Part shown: positions 34,961-46,700 of the stretch, piece after piece
How positions within the stretch are numbered: position 1 is the stretch's first letter
How the letters are laid out: the number at the start of each line of letters is the position of its first letter
NCBI GenBank assembly: GCA_023055505.1
Contig: JALIRH010000147.1
Location: 186,001-250,000, forward strand
DNA length: 64,000 bases
DNA from: Callipepla californica brunnescens
Taxonomy: Eukaryota; Chordata; Aves; Galliformes; Odontophoridae
Direction of reading: 5' to 3'
The notes under the pieces: model-generated
Database searches by the model: none
Seen by the model: only the letters and a program-made list of their open reading frames with translations
Told to the model about the DNA's origin: nothing
Program-made: the position numbers and the translations under genes

Positions 34961-36642
34961 TAAATCTGAACCCCAACCCTGAAGACTAACGCTAACAATG
35001 AACCAATTCCTATAACTTTTCCTTCCTCCAAATTGATTCCTAGCACTAACCCTAACCCTACATTAACCCTATCCTAACCCTAACCCTAACCCTAGCCCTA
35101 AACTACATTAACCCTAACCCTAACCCTAACCCTAACCCTAGCCCTAACCTAACTCTAACCCTAACCCTAACCCTAAACCTAATGCTAACCCTTACCCTAC
35201 CCTAACCCTAACCCTACCATACCCTAACCCTAACCTACCCTAACACTAACCCTAACCCTAACCCTAAACCTAAACCTAAACCTAACCCTAACCCTAACCC
35301 TAATTCCTAACCCTTACCTTAACTTTATCACAATCCCTATCCTAATTCTTACCCTAACCCTAACCCTTACCTAACCCTAACCCTAACCCTAACCCTAACT
35401 CTAACCTTAACCCTAACCCTAACCCTAACCTAACCCTAACCCTAATCCTAACCCTAACCCTAACTCTAATTCCTAACCCTTACCTTAACTGTATCACAAT
35501 CCCTATCCTAATTCTTACCCTAACCCTAACCCTTACCTAACCCTAACCCTAACCTAACCCTAACACTAACCCTAACCCTAACCCTAACCCTAACCCTAAC
35601 CCTAACCCTAACCCTAACCCTAACCCTAACCCTAACCCTAACCTCAACCCTAACCCTAACTCTAACCTTAACCCTAAACCTAACAATAAATTTAACCCTA
35701 ACCCTAACACTAACCCTACCCTAATTTTACCCTAACCCTAAGCATACCCTAACCCTAACCCTAACCCTAACCCTAACCCCAACCCTAACCTAACCCTAAC
35801 CCTAACCCTAACCCTAACCCTAACCCTACCCTAACCCTAACCCTAACCCTAACCCTAACCCTACCGTAACCCTAACCCTAACCCTAACCCTAACAATAAA
35901 TTTAACCTTAACCCTAACCCTAACCCTACCCTAACCCTAACCCTAACCCTAACCCTTACCCTACCCTAACCCTAACCCTAACCCTAACCCTAACCCTAAC
36001 CCTAACCCTTACCCTAACCCTAGCCTAACCCAAACCCTAACCCTAACCCTAACCCTAACCCTTACCCTAACCCTAACCCTACCCCTAACCCTACTTTACC
36101 CTAACCCTAATCCTAACACTAACTCTAACTTTATTCCTTACCCTAACACTAATCCAATCCCGAACCCTAACCCTAATCCTAGCCCTAACTCTAACTTTAT
36201 TCGTAACCCTACCCCTAATCCAAACAATAACCCTTACCCTAATCAAACCCTATCCCTATTCCTAACCCTTACCCTAACCGTATCACAATCCCTATCCTAA
36301 CTCTTACCATAACCCAAACCCTAACCTAACCCTAACACTAACCCTAACCCTAACCCTATCCCTAACCCTTACCCTAACCCTAACCCTACCCTAACCTTAA
36401 CTCTACCCTAACCGTATCCCTACCCTAACCCTAACCCTAATCCTAGCCCTTACTCTAACTTTATTCCTAACCCTACCCCTGATCCAAACACTAACCCTAA
36501 CCTTAATGTAACCCTAACCCTATTCCTAACCCTTACCCTAACTGTATCCCATTCCCTATCCTAACTCTTACCATAACCCTAACCCTGATGCTAATGCTAA
36601 CCCTAACCCTGAATCTAACCCTTACCCTAACCCTATCCCTTA
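34961..36642 (-). repeat. Near-canonical (CCCTAA)n core, unit 1
   Basis: This is mostly perfect CCCTAA hexamers on +, interrupted by CCCTACCCTAA slips, AATTCCTAACCC words, TATCACAATCCCTATCC words and AACAATAAATTTAACC words. Equivalent cores lie at about 40306-41786, 45450-46936, 50600-52122, 55786-57177 and 60841-63675. The G-rich strand is the minus strand, so a UUAGGG transcript would be read leftward. Confidence 0.92.
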
Positions 36643-36730
36643 CCCAGAAGCTAACACTTAGCGTTGTACAATACCTAACCGTACCCTAACCCTATCCCTA
36701 AACCTAAAAGGAACCCAAACTCTAACCCTA
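36643..36730 (+). repeat. Right bracketing word of the telomeric core, unit 1
   Basis: This is the direct-repeat partner of 34873. It differs by fixed changes (TTAGCGTTG where the left word has TTAGCATTG, and ACCGTACCC where the left word has AACGTACCC). The left and right versions are each constant across all six units, so the duplication predates amplification of the unit. Confidence 0.85.
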
Positions 36731-36899
36731 AATCTGTCCCTGAGCCTAACCTTCAACCTTACCCTAACCTTAACCCTAACCCTGTTCCATTCTCTAAACA
36801 TATCTGTAAGCATTACCTTCATCCTAACTCGAACTCTACCCTAACCCTATCCCTTTGACCCCAACACAAAACCCAGATTGAGCCTGACCCTAACCTAGG

Positions 36900-38390
36900 T
36901 AGCATCAAGTGTATGTAGGGTGAATTTGAGTTTTAGGGTCAAAGTTAAATTGTTAGTTTTAGGGTTAGGGTGAAGGATTGCTTTAGTTCTAGTATTAGGG
37001 TGTTTGGGGGTAGGGTTAGGGTAAGGATTTGGGGGTGGATTAGGTTTAGGGTCAGGTTTGGGGGAGTTTTGGGGTTAGGGTTAGATTTAGGATTAGGGTT
37101 AGCAAAAAAGTTGTTTTAGTTTTAGTTTAGGTTAGTGCTAGGATTAGGTTGAGTGTTCTTGTGAAGTTTAGGTTTAGGGTTAGGTTTAGGTTTAGATTGA
37201 GGTTTAGGGTAAGGAGTAGGGTTCATTTGACTTTTAGGGTCAGAGTAGAGTTAAGTCGTGTTAGGGTTAAGGTTAAGAACAGGATTCAGATTCCAATTAG
37301 GTTTTGGGTTCCTACTAGGGATAGGCCTCAAATTAGTGTTAAGGTTAGGGTTAGGGTTAGGTATAGGGAAAGGGTTAGTGTTAAGGCCAGGGCAAGTGTA
37401 TGGTTTAGGGTAAAGATTGGATTTAGGGTTAGGTTTAGATGTAGGTTTGGTTTGATCGTTAGGGTGTGAGAAGGCACCGGCCTTGGATTTCATTTGGAGA
37501 TTGGGTAAGGTTTAGGAATAGGAATAACATTGGTGTTTAAAAGATGATTAGTGTTAGTATTAGGGAGAGGGTTACGGTTAGAGTTTAGTTAGGGTTGTTA
37601 GTTTTAGAGTGAGGGATAGGGGTATGGTTTGGTCTAGTACTTGGGTTAGGGTTTGGGATAGTCCTAGCATTAGTGTTAGGGTTAGGGTTCCGTTAGGGTT
37701 GTGGTAATCTGATGCTAGGTGTCGGGATTAGGGTTGTGCTTAAATGTGGGTTTGGTTTGAGGGTCAGAGTTAGGGTTAGGGTAGAGTTAGAATTAGGGTA
37801 AGAGTTAGGATTAGGTTTAGGATTAGGATAAAGATTAGGTTAGGATTAGTGTTGGCTTTAGGGTTGTGTCTGGGAGAAGGGTTAGTGTTAGGGATAGACT
37901 TAGGGTAAGAGTAAGTGTTAGGAATAGGCATAGGTTTTGGGAAAGTTTCAGAGTTTGGACTGGATTTATGATTAGGGTTAGGGACAAAGATTTTTTGAGA
38001 TTTGTGATTAGATTTAGGGAGAAAAGTAGGCTGACTTGTGGTGTTAGCAGTAGGTTTAGGTTTAGGTTTAGGTTTAGGATTCCATTTGTATTTATTGATC
38101 GAGGTTGGGTTAGTTGGAGTGTAAAGGTCAGAGTAGGGTTAGGCCTTGGGATAGGGTTAAGGTTTGGAATAGGATTAGGATTCAAATGATGTTACGGGTT
38201 GGTGTTAGGGTTAGGGAAAGGTTAGGATCAGGGTTGAGGTCAGGGTTAGGTATAGGAAAAGGGTTAGTGTTAGGGCTAGGGCAATTGGAAGGGTTAGGCT
38301 TAGGCTTAGATATTAGGGTTAGGTTTAGGCGGAGGTTTGGTTGGAGTGTCAGGGTGAGAGAAGGGGTAGGCCTGGGGTTTGGTTTTGGGT
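36900..38390 (+). repeat. Degenerate TTAGGG arm, unit 1
   Basis: After the CCTAGG switch the G-rich strand is on +. It contains GTGGTAATCTGATGC near 37691, GTTAGCAAAAAAG near 37099 and GAGAGAAGGGGTAGGCC near 38355, the same words as in the arrays at 622-2010 and 7688-9120. Equivalent arms follow each switch (42044-43534, 47194-48685, 52380-53870, 57435-58925). They are almost invariant in length, 1491 bp, or 1492 in unit 3. Confidence 0.92.
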
Positions 38391-38580
38391 TACATCATAC
38401 AAATCATCCCATACATTAGCTGGGGTGGGAGGTGCAAGGAACAGCCAGCAAAGTGCTGAGTTCATTCCAATCAGAGGACCTGAAGATCGGGTAGCTACTA
38501 TCAAACCGTTTGTATTGCCAATTCCGATGATATTTATGGGGCCCTGATGTTATGGTTCAGTGGGGAGTCACTATCAAGTC
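38391..38580 (+). pseudogene. pro: Class II retroviral protease fragment, copy 1
   Basis: This 190-bp non-telomeric spacer translates on + to the C-terminal half of a beta-type (class II) retroviral protease. One frame gives LAGVGGA at 38416-38436 (flap-like Gly-rich segment) and KPFVLPIPM at 38503-38529. A frame one base away gives LWGPDVMVQWGV at 38534-38569, the conserved LWG-D-(x)-QWG signature near the protease end. The two parts are out of frame with each other, and the active-site half is absent, so it is a dead fragment. It sits exactly where TTAGGG orientation ends and CCCTAA orientation restarts. Recognition is from family knowledge; no search was run. Confidence 0.75.
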
Positions 38581-41500
38581 CAAACCCAATCCAAACCCCA
38601 AACCTACTCCTATTCCTAAACCTTATCTTAACCCTAAACCAAACCCAAACCCAAGGCCCTCCCCTTCTCTCAGCCTAACACTCAAACTAACCTAAACCCG
38701 AAACTAACCCTACATTTATCCTAATCTTATCCATATTCTAAGGCCTAACCCTACTCTGACCAGAAAGCTCATGTTGTCTAAAATCTACCCCTTACCTAAA
38801 ACCTAAATCGACAAAAAAACCTAACCCGAAACCTCAACCTAACTCTTCTCCTAACTAGAACACCAGCACTTCACCTTACCCTAACTGGAAACCTAGGACT
38901 AAATCCTTACCTTGTCCAGAACCCTATTCCTAACCCAAACCAGAATTCTAACCTCTACCCTAACCAAAACCCTTCCCCTAAACCTAAACCTAATGCTACC
39001 CTCAACCAAACCCTAGCCCTAAATCCTACCCTAAAACCAACACCACGTTTAAGCTCAAACCTCAAGCCTCAAAGAAAGCATCAGATTACCGCAGATCTCA
39101 CCTAACACTAACCCCAATCCAATCCCTACTACTAACCCCAAACCCAATCCAAACACCAAAACTATTCCTATTCCTAAACCTAACACTAAGCCAGAACCAA
39201 ACCCAAGGCCTACCCCTTCTCTCAGCCTGACACTCAAACTAACCTAGACCTGAACGCAACGCTAAATCAAATACTAAAACTCACCCTTAGCCAAGGCCCT
39301 TTTAGGACCCTTCCCTGGTCCTAAAACTAAAGAGAACCCTACCCCTTCCACTAAACCTTCATCTACATCCCTAACCCTTACCCTAAACCTAAATCTACAC
39401 CAAAACCTAACCCTAACCCTAACATGTCTTCTAACTGTAAAACTAACGCTTCACCTAACCCGAACTGAAACCCCAGGACTAAACCTTACCTAACACCTAG
39501 CTATATTCCTAACCCTATCCTGAAACATAACGTTAACCCTAACCCTAAAAACAACTTGGAACCAAACCCTAACCCTAACCTAACCCTTATCAGAACCCTA
39601 AATCTAATCCTAACCGTTACCTCAATTTAACTCCAATTCTTCCTGAAATCTAAATGGGACCTTAAAACCAACCCCAGATTGAAGCCCAACCCTAAACCTA
39701 ACACAAAGCATTAGATTACCACAGCCATCACCTAACTCTAACCCCAGCCTTAACGCTAATACTATCCCAAACACTATTCCAATTCCTAAACCCAACACAA
39801 ACCCAAAAACACAAAGCCTACAATTCTCACAGCCTAACACTGAAAGGAAACCTAAATCTTACCCTAACTCTAAAACTAATCCAAAGCATGACCACAATTT
39901 AAACTCTAAATCTACCTTCAAACTAAAGCTGACCCTAACACCAACCTCAAGTAAAAGCCCAACCCTAAGCCTAACACAAAGCATTAGATTACCACAACGC
40001 TCACCTAACTTCTAACCCCCACCCTAACACTAATACTAAAGCAATCAGATTCCAAATACTAACCCAATTCCTATTCTGAAACCCAAAACTATTCCAAAAA
40101 CAAACCCAAGGCCTAACCTTTCTCTCACCCTAACAATCAAAGAAAACCTATTCCTAAACCTAATCCTAAATCTAGTCCTAACCCTAACCCTCACCCTTAA
40201 TCTAACCCCAACCCCCACCCAGAAGCTAACACTTAGCATTGTACAATACCTAAACGTACCCCTAATCCTTATCACTAAACCTAAAAGGAACCTGAAACAT
40301 AGTGCTAAATCCGAACCCTAACCCTGAAGACTAACGCTAACAATGAACCAATTCCTATACCTTTTCCTTCCTCCAAATTGATTCCTAGCACTAAACCTAA
40401 CCCTACATTAACCCTATCCTAACCCTAACCCTAACCCTAGCCCTAAACTACATTAACCCTAACCCTAACCCTAAACCTAATGCTAACCCTTACCCTACCC
40501 TAACCCTAACCCTACCATACCCTAACCCTAACCTACCCTAACACTAACCCTAACCCTAACCCTAACCCTAACCCTAAACCTAAACCTAAACCTAACCCTA
40601 ACCCTAACCCTAATTCCTAACCCTTATCTTAACTGTATCACAATCCCTATCCTAATTCTTACCCTAACCCTAACCCTTACCTAACCCTAACCCTAACCCT
40701 AACCCTAACTCTCACCTTAACCCTAACCCTAACCCTAACCTAACCCTAACCCTAACCCTAACCCTAACCCTAACCCTAACCCTAACCCTAACCCTAACCT
40801 CAACCCTAACCCTAACTCTAACCTTAACCCTAAACCTAACAATAAATTTAACCCTAACCCTAACACTAACCCTAACCCTAATTTTACCCTAACCCTAAGC
40901 ATACCCTAACCCTAACCCTAACCCTAACCGTAACCCCAACCCTAACCTAACCCTAACCCTAATTTTACCCTAACCCTACCCTAACCCTAACCCTAACCCT
41001 AACCCTAACCCTAACCCTAACAATAAATTTAACCTTATCCCTAACCCTAACCCTAACCCTACCCTAACCCTAACCCTAACCCTAACACTAACCCTAACCC
41101 TAACCCTAACCCTAACCCTACCCTAACCCTAACCCTAACCCTAACCCTAACCCTAACCCTTACCCTAACCCTAGCCTAACCCAAACCCTAACCCTAACCC
41201 TACCCTAACCCTAACCCTAACCCTAACCCTACCCCTAACCCTACTTTACCCTAACCCTAATCCGAACACTAACTCTAACTTTATTCCTTACCCTAACACT
41301 AATCCAATCCCGAACCCTAACCCTAATCCTAGCCCTAACTCTAACTTTATTCGTAACCCTACCCCTAATCCAAACAATAACCCTTACCCTAATCAAACCC
41401 TATCCCTATTCCTAACCCTTACCCTAACCGTATCACAATCCCTATCCTAACTCTTACCATAACCCAAACCCTAACCTAACCCTAACCCTAACCCTAACCC

Positions 41501-43724
41501 TATCCCTAACCCTTACCCTAACTCTAACCCTACCCTAACCTTAACTCTACCCTAACCGTATCCCTACCCTAACCCTAACCCTAATCCTAGCCCTTACTCT
41601 AACTTTATTCCTAACCCTACCCCTGATCCAAACACTAACCCTAACCTTAATGTAACCCTAACCCTATTCCTAACCCTTACCCTAACTGTATCCCATTCCC
41701 TATCCTAACTCTTACCATAACCCTAACCCTGATGCTAATGCTAACCCTAACCCTGAATCTAACCCTTACCCTAACCCTATCCCTTACCCAGAAGCTAACA
41801 CTTAGCGTTGTACAATACCTAACCGTACCCTAACCCTATCCCTAAACCTAAAAGGAACCCAAACTCTAACCCTAAATCTGTCCCTGAGCCTAACCTTCAA
41901 CCTTACCCTAACCTTAACCCTAACCCTGTTCCATTCTCTAAACATATCTGTAAGCATTACCTTCATCCTAACTCGAACTCTACCCTAACCCTATCCCTTT
42001 GACCCCAACACAAAACCCAGATTGAGCCTGACCCTAACCTAGGTAGCATCAAGTGTATGTAGGGTGAATTTGAGTTTTAGGGTCAAAGTTAAATTGTTAG
42101 TTTTAGGGTTAGGGTGAAGGATTGCTTTAGTTCTAGTATTAGGGTGTTTGGGGGTAGGGTTAGGGTAAGGATTTGGGGGTGGATTAGGTTTAGGGTCAGG
42201 TTTGGGGGAGTTTTGGGGTTAGGGTTAGATTTAGGATTAGGGTTAGCAAAAAAGGTGTTTTAGTTTTAGTTTAGGTTAGTGCTAGGATTAGGTTGAGTGT
42301 TCTTGTGAAGTTTAGGTTTAGGGTTAGGTTTAGGTTTAGATTGAGGTTTAGGGTAAGGAGTAGGGTTCATTTGACTTTTAGGGTCAGAGTAGAGTTAAGT
42401 CGTGTTAGGGTTAAGGTTAAGAACAGGATTCAGATTCCAATTAGGTTTTGGGTTCCTACTAGGGATAGGCCTCAAATTAGTGTTAAGGTTAGGGTTAGGG
42501 TTAGGTATAGGGAAAGGGTTAGTGTTAAGGCCAGGGCAAGTGTATGGTTTAGGGTAAAGATTGGATTTAGGGTTAGGTTTAGATGTAGGTTTGGTTTGAT
42601 CGTTAGGGTGTGAGAAGGCACCGGCCTTGGATTTCATTTGGAGATTGGGTAAGGTTTAGGAATAGGAATAACATTGGTGTTTAAAAGATGATTAGTGTTA
42701 GTATTAGGGAGAGGGTTACGGTTAGAGTTTAGTTAGGGTTGTTAGTTTTAGAGTGAGGGATAGGGGTATGGTTTGGTCTAGTACTTGGGTTAGGGTTTGG
42801 GATAGTCCTAGCATTAGTGTTAGGGTTAGGGTTCCGTTAGGGTTGTGGTAATCTGATGCTAGGTGTCGGGATTAGGGTTGTGCTTAAATGTGGGTTTGGT
42901 TTGAGGGTCAGAGTTAGGGTTAGGGTAGAGTTAGAATTAGGGTAAGAGTTAGGATTAGGTTTAGGATTAGGATAAAGATTAGGTTAGGATTAGTGTTGGC
43001 TTTAGGGTTGTGTCTGGGAGAAGGGTTAGTGTTAGGGATAGACTTAGGGTAAGAGTAAGTGTTAGGAATAGGCATAGGTTTTGGGAAAGTTTCAGAGTTT
43101 GGACTGGATTTATGATTAGGGTTAGGGACAAAGATTTTTTGAGATTTGTGATTAGATTTAGGGAGAAAAGTAGGCTGACTTGTGGTGTTAGCAGTAGGTT
43201 TAGGTTTAGGTTTAGGTTTAGGATTCCATTTGTATTTATTGATCGAGGTTGGGTTAGTTGGAGTGTAAAGGTCAGAGTAGGGTTAGGCCTTGGGATAGGG
43301 TTAAGGTTTGGAATAGGATTAGGATTCAAATGATGTTACGGGTTGGTGTTAGGGTTAGGGAAAGGTTAGGATCAGGGTTGAGGTCAGGGTTAGGTATAGG
43401 AAAAGGGTTAGTGTTAGGGCTAGGGCAATTGGAAGGGTTAGGCTTAGGCTTAGATATTAGGGTTAGGTTTAGGCGGAGGTTTGGTTCGAGTGTCAGGGTG
43501 AGAGAAGGGGTAGGCCTGGGGTTTGGTTTTGGGTTACATCATACAAATCATCCCATACATTAGCTGGGGTGGGAGGTGCAAGGAACAGCCAGCAAAGTGC
43601 TGAGTTCATTCCAATCAGAGGACCTGAAGATCGGGTAGCTACTATCAAACCGTTTGTATTGCCAATTCCGATGATATTTATGGGGCCCTGATGTTATGGT
43701 TCAGTGGGGAGTCACTATCAAGTC
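38581..43724. repeat. Telomeric macrosatellite unit 2 (5144 bp)
   Basis: This has the same order as unit 1. The core words lie at 40218 and 41787 (1569 bp), the CCTAGG switch at 42038-42043 and the retroviral fragment at 43535-43724. It shares GAAACATAACG and CAATTTAACTCC with unit 3 (others have GAAACCTAACG and CAATTGAACTCC), and TTTGGGGGTAGGG in the TTAGGG arm with unit 1. Confidence 0.95.
43535..43724 (+). pseudogene. pro: Class II retroviral protease fragment, copy 2
   Basis: Apparently identical by eye to the copy in unit 1, including the frame break between the PIPM and LWGPD parts. It was therefore already broken before the unit was amplified. Confidence 0.74.
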
Positions 43725-46700
43725 CAAACCCAATCCAAACCCCAAACCTACTCCTATTCCTAAACCTTATCTTAACCCTAAACCAAACCCAAACCCAAGG
43801 CCCTCCCCTTCTCTCAGCCTAACACTCAAACTAACCTAAACCCGAAACTAACCCTACATTTATCCTAATCTTATCCATATTCTAAGGCCTAACCCTACTC
43901 TGACCAGAAAGCTCATGTTGTCTAAAATCTACCCCTTACCTAAAACCTAAATCGACAAAAAAACCTAACCCGAAACCTCAACCTAACTCTTCTCCTAACT
44001 AGAACACCAGCACTTCACCTTACCCTAACTGGAAACCTAGGACTAAATCCTTACCTTGTCCAGAACCCTATTCCTAACCCAAACCAGAATTCTAACCTCT
44101 ACCCTAACCAAAACCCTTCCCCTAAACCTAAACCTAATGCTACCCTCAACCAAACCCTAGCCCTAAATCCTACCCTAAAACCAACACCACGTTTAAGCTC
44201 AAACCTCAAGCCTCAAAGAAAGCATCAGATTACCGCAGATCTCACCTAACACTAACCCCAATCCAATCCCTACTACTAACCCCAAACCCAATCCAAACAC
44301 CAAAACTATTCCTATTCCTAAACCTAACACTAAGCCAGAACCAAACCCAAGGCCTACCCCTTCTCTCAGCCTGACACTCAAACTAACCTAGACCTGAACG
44401 CAACGCTAAATCAAATACTAAAACTCACCCTTAGCCAAGGCCCTTTTAGGACCCTTCCCTGGTCCTAAAACTAAAGAGAACCCTACCCCTTCCACTAAAC
44501 CTTCATCTACATCCCTAACCCTTACCCTAAACCTAAATCTACACCAAAACCTAACCCTAACCCTAACATGTCTTCTAACTGTAAAACTAACGCTTCACCT
44601 AACCCGAACTGAAACCCCAGGACTAAACCTTACCTAACACCTAGCTATATTCCTAACCCTATCCTGAAACATAACGTTAACCCTAACCCTAAAAACAACT
44701 TGGAACCAAACCCTAACCCTAACCTAACCCTTATCAGAACCCTAAATCTAATCCTAACCGTTACCTCAATTTAACTCCAATTCTTCCTGAAATCTAAATG
44801 GGACCTTAAAACCAACCCCAGATTGAAGCCCAACCCTAAACCTAACACAAAGCATTAGATTACCACAGCCATCACCTAACTCTAACCCCAGCCTTAACGC
44901 TAATACTATCCCAAACACTATTCCAATTCCTAAACCCAACACAAACCCAAAAACACAAAGCCTACAATTCTCACAGCCTAACACTGAAAGGAAACCTAAA
45001 TCTTACCCTAACTCTAAAACTAATCCAAAGCATGACCACAATTTAAACTCTAAATCTACCTTCAAACTAAAGCTGACCCTAACACCAACCTCAAGTAAAA
45101 GCCCAACCCTAAGCCTAACACAAAGCATTAGATTACCACAACGCTCACCTAACTTCTAACCCCCACCCTAACACTAATACTAAAGCAATCAGATTCCAAA
45201 TACTAACCCAATTCCTATTCTGAAACCCAAAACTATTCCAAAAACAAACCCAAGGCCTAACCTTTCTCTCACCCTAACAATCAAAGAAAACCTATTCCTA
45301 AACCTAATCCTAAATCTAGTCCTAACCCTAACCCTCACCCTTAATCTAACCCCAACCCCCACCCAGAAGCTAACACTTAGCATTGTACAATACCTAAACG
45401 TACCCCTAATCCTTATCACTAAACCTAAAAGGAACCTGAAACATAGTGCTAAATCCGAACCCTAACCCTGAAGACTAACGCTAACAATGAACCAATTCCT
45501 ATACCTTTTCCTTCCTCCAAATTGATTCCTAGCACTAAACCTAACCCTACATTAACCCTATCCTAACCCTAACCCTAACCCTAGCCCTAAACTACATTAA
45601 CCCTAACCCTAACCCTAAACCTAATGCTAACCCTTACCCTACCCTAACCCTAACCCTACCATACCCTAACCCTAACCTACCCTAACACTAACCCTAACCC
45701 TAACCCTAACCCTAACCCTAAACCTAAACCTAAACCTAACCCTAACCCTAACCCTAATTCCTAACCCTTATCTTAACTGTATCACAATCCCTATCCTAAT
45801 TCTTACCCTAACCCTAACCCTTACCTAACCCTAACCCTAACCCTAACCCTAACTCTCACCTTAACCCTAACCCTAACCCTAACCTAACCCTAACCCTAAC
45901 CCTAACCCTAACCCTAACCCTAACCCTAACCCTAACCCTAACCTCAACCCTAACCCTAACTCTAACCTTAACCCTAAACCTAACAATAAATTTAACCCTA
46001 ACCCTAACACTAACCCTAACCCTAATTTTACCCTAACCCTAAGCATACCCTAACCCTAACCCTAACCCTAACCCTAACCCCAACCCTAACCTAACCCTAA
46101 CCCTAATTTTACCCTAACCCTACCCTAACCCTAACCCTAACCCTAACCCTAACCCTAACCCTAACCCTAACAATAAATTTAACCTTATCCCTAACCCTAA
46201 CCCTAACCCTACCCTAACCCTAACCCTAACCCTAACCCTAACCCTAACCCTAACCCTAACCCTAACCCTACCCTAACCCTAACCCTAACCCTAACCCTAA
46301 CCCTAACCCTTACCCTAACCCTAGCCTAACCCAAACCCTAACCCTAACCCTACCCTAACCCTAACCCTAACCCTAACCCTACCCCTAACCCTACTTTACC
46401 CTAACCCTAATCCGAACACTAACTCTAACTTTATTCCTTACCCTAACACTAATCCAATCCCGAACCCTAACCCTAATCCTAGCCCTAACTCTAACTTTAT
46501 TCGTAACCCTACCCCTAATCCAAACAATAACCCTTACCCTAATCAAACCCTATCCCTATTCCTAACCCTTACCCTAACCGTATCACAATCCCTATCCTAA
46601 CTCTTACCATAACCCAAACCCTAACCTAACCCTAACCCTAACCCTAACCCTATCCCTAACCCTTACCCTAACTCTAACCCTACCCTAACCTTAACTCTAC

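Larger units (their letters stand above)
33236..38580. repeat. Telomeric macrosatellite unit 1 (5345 bp)
   Basis: The order is: degenerate CCCTAA arm from 33236 to about 34870, near-canonical (CCCTAA)n core bracketed by the words at 34873 and 36643, strand switch at CCTAGG 36894-36899, degenerate TTAGGG arm from 36900 to 38390, and retroviral fragment 38391-38580. The start is defined by CAAACCCAATCCAAACCCC, which recurs at the same place in every unit. The core is 1770 bp. It includes an uninterrupted hexamer run at 35566-35643 (about 13 repeats). Confidence 0.95.

Noticed and set aside
37251..37493. Minus-strand Asn-Pro and Lys-Pro-Asn-Pro rich frames (also 467-784, 1325-1516 and 37835-38185 and copies)
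   Set aside because: These are translations of the CCCTAA strand of the same repeat. Recurrence in every unit reflects tandem duplication of DNA, not protein conservation.
38380..38600. Classical head-to-head telomere fusion point
   Set aside because: TTAGGG and CCCTAA arms do face each other here, but both are degenerate and separated by 190 bp of retroviral sequence; there is no direct hexamer-to-hexamer joint.
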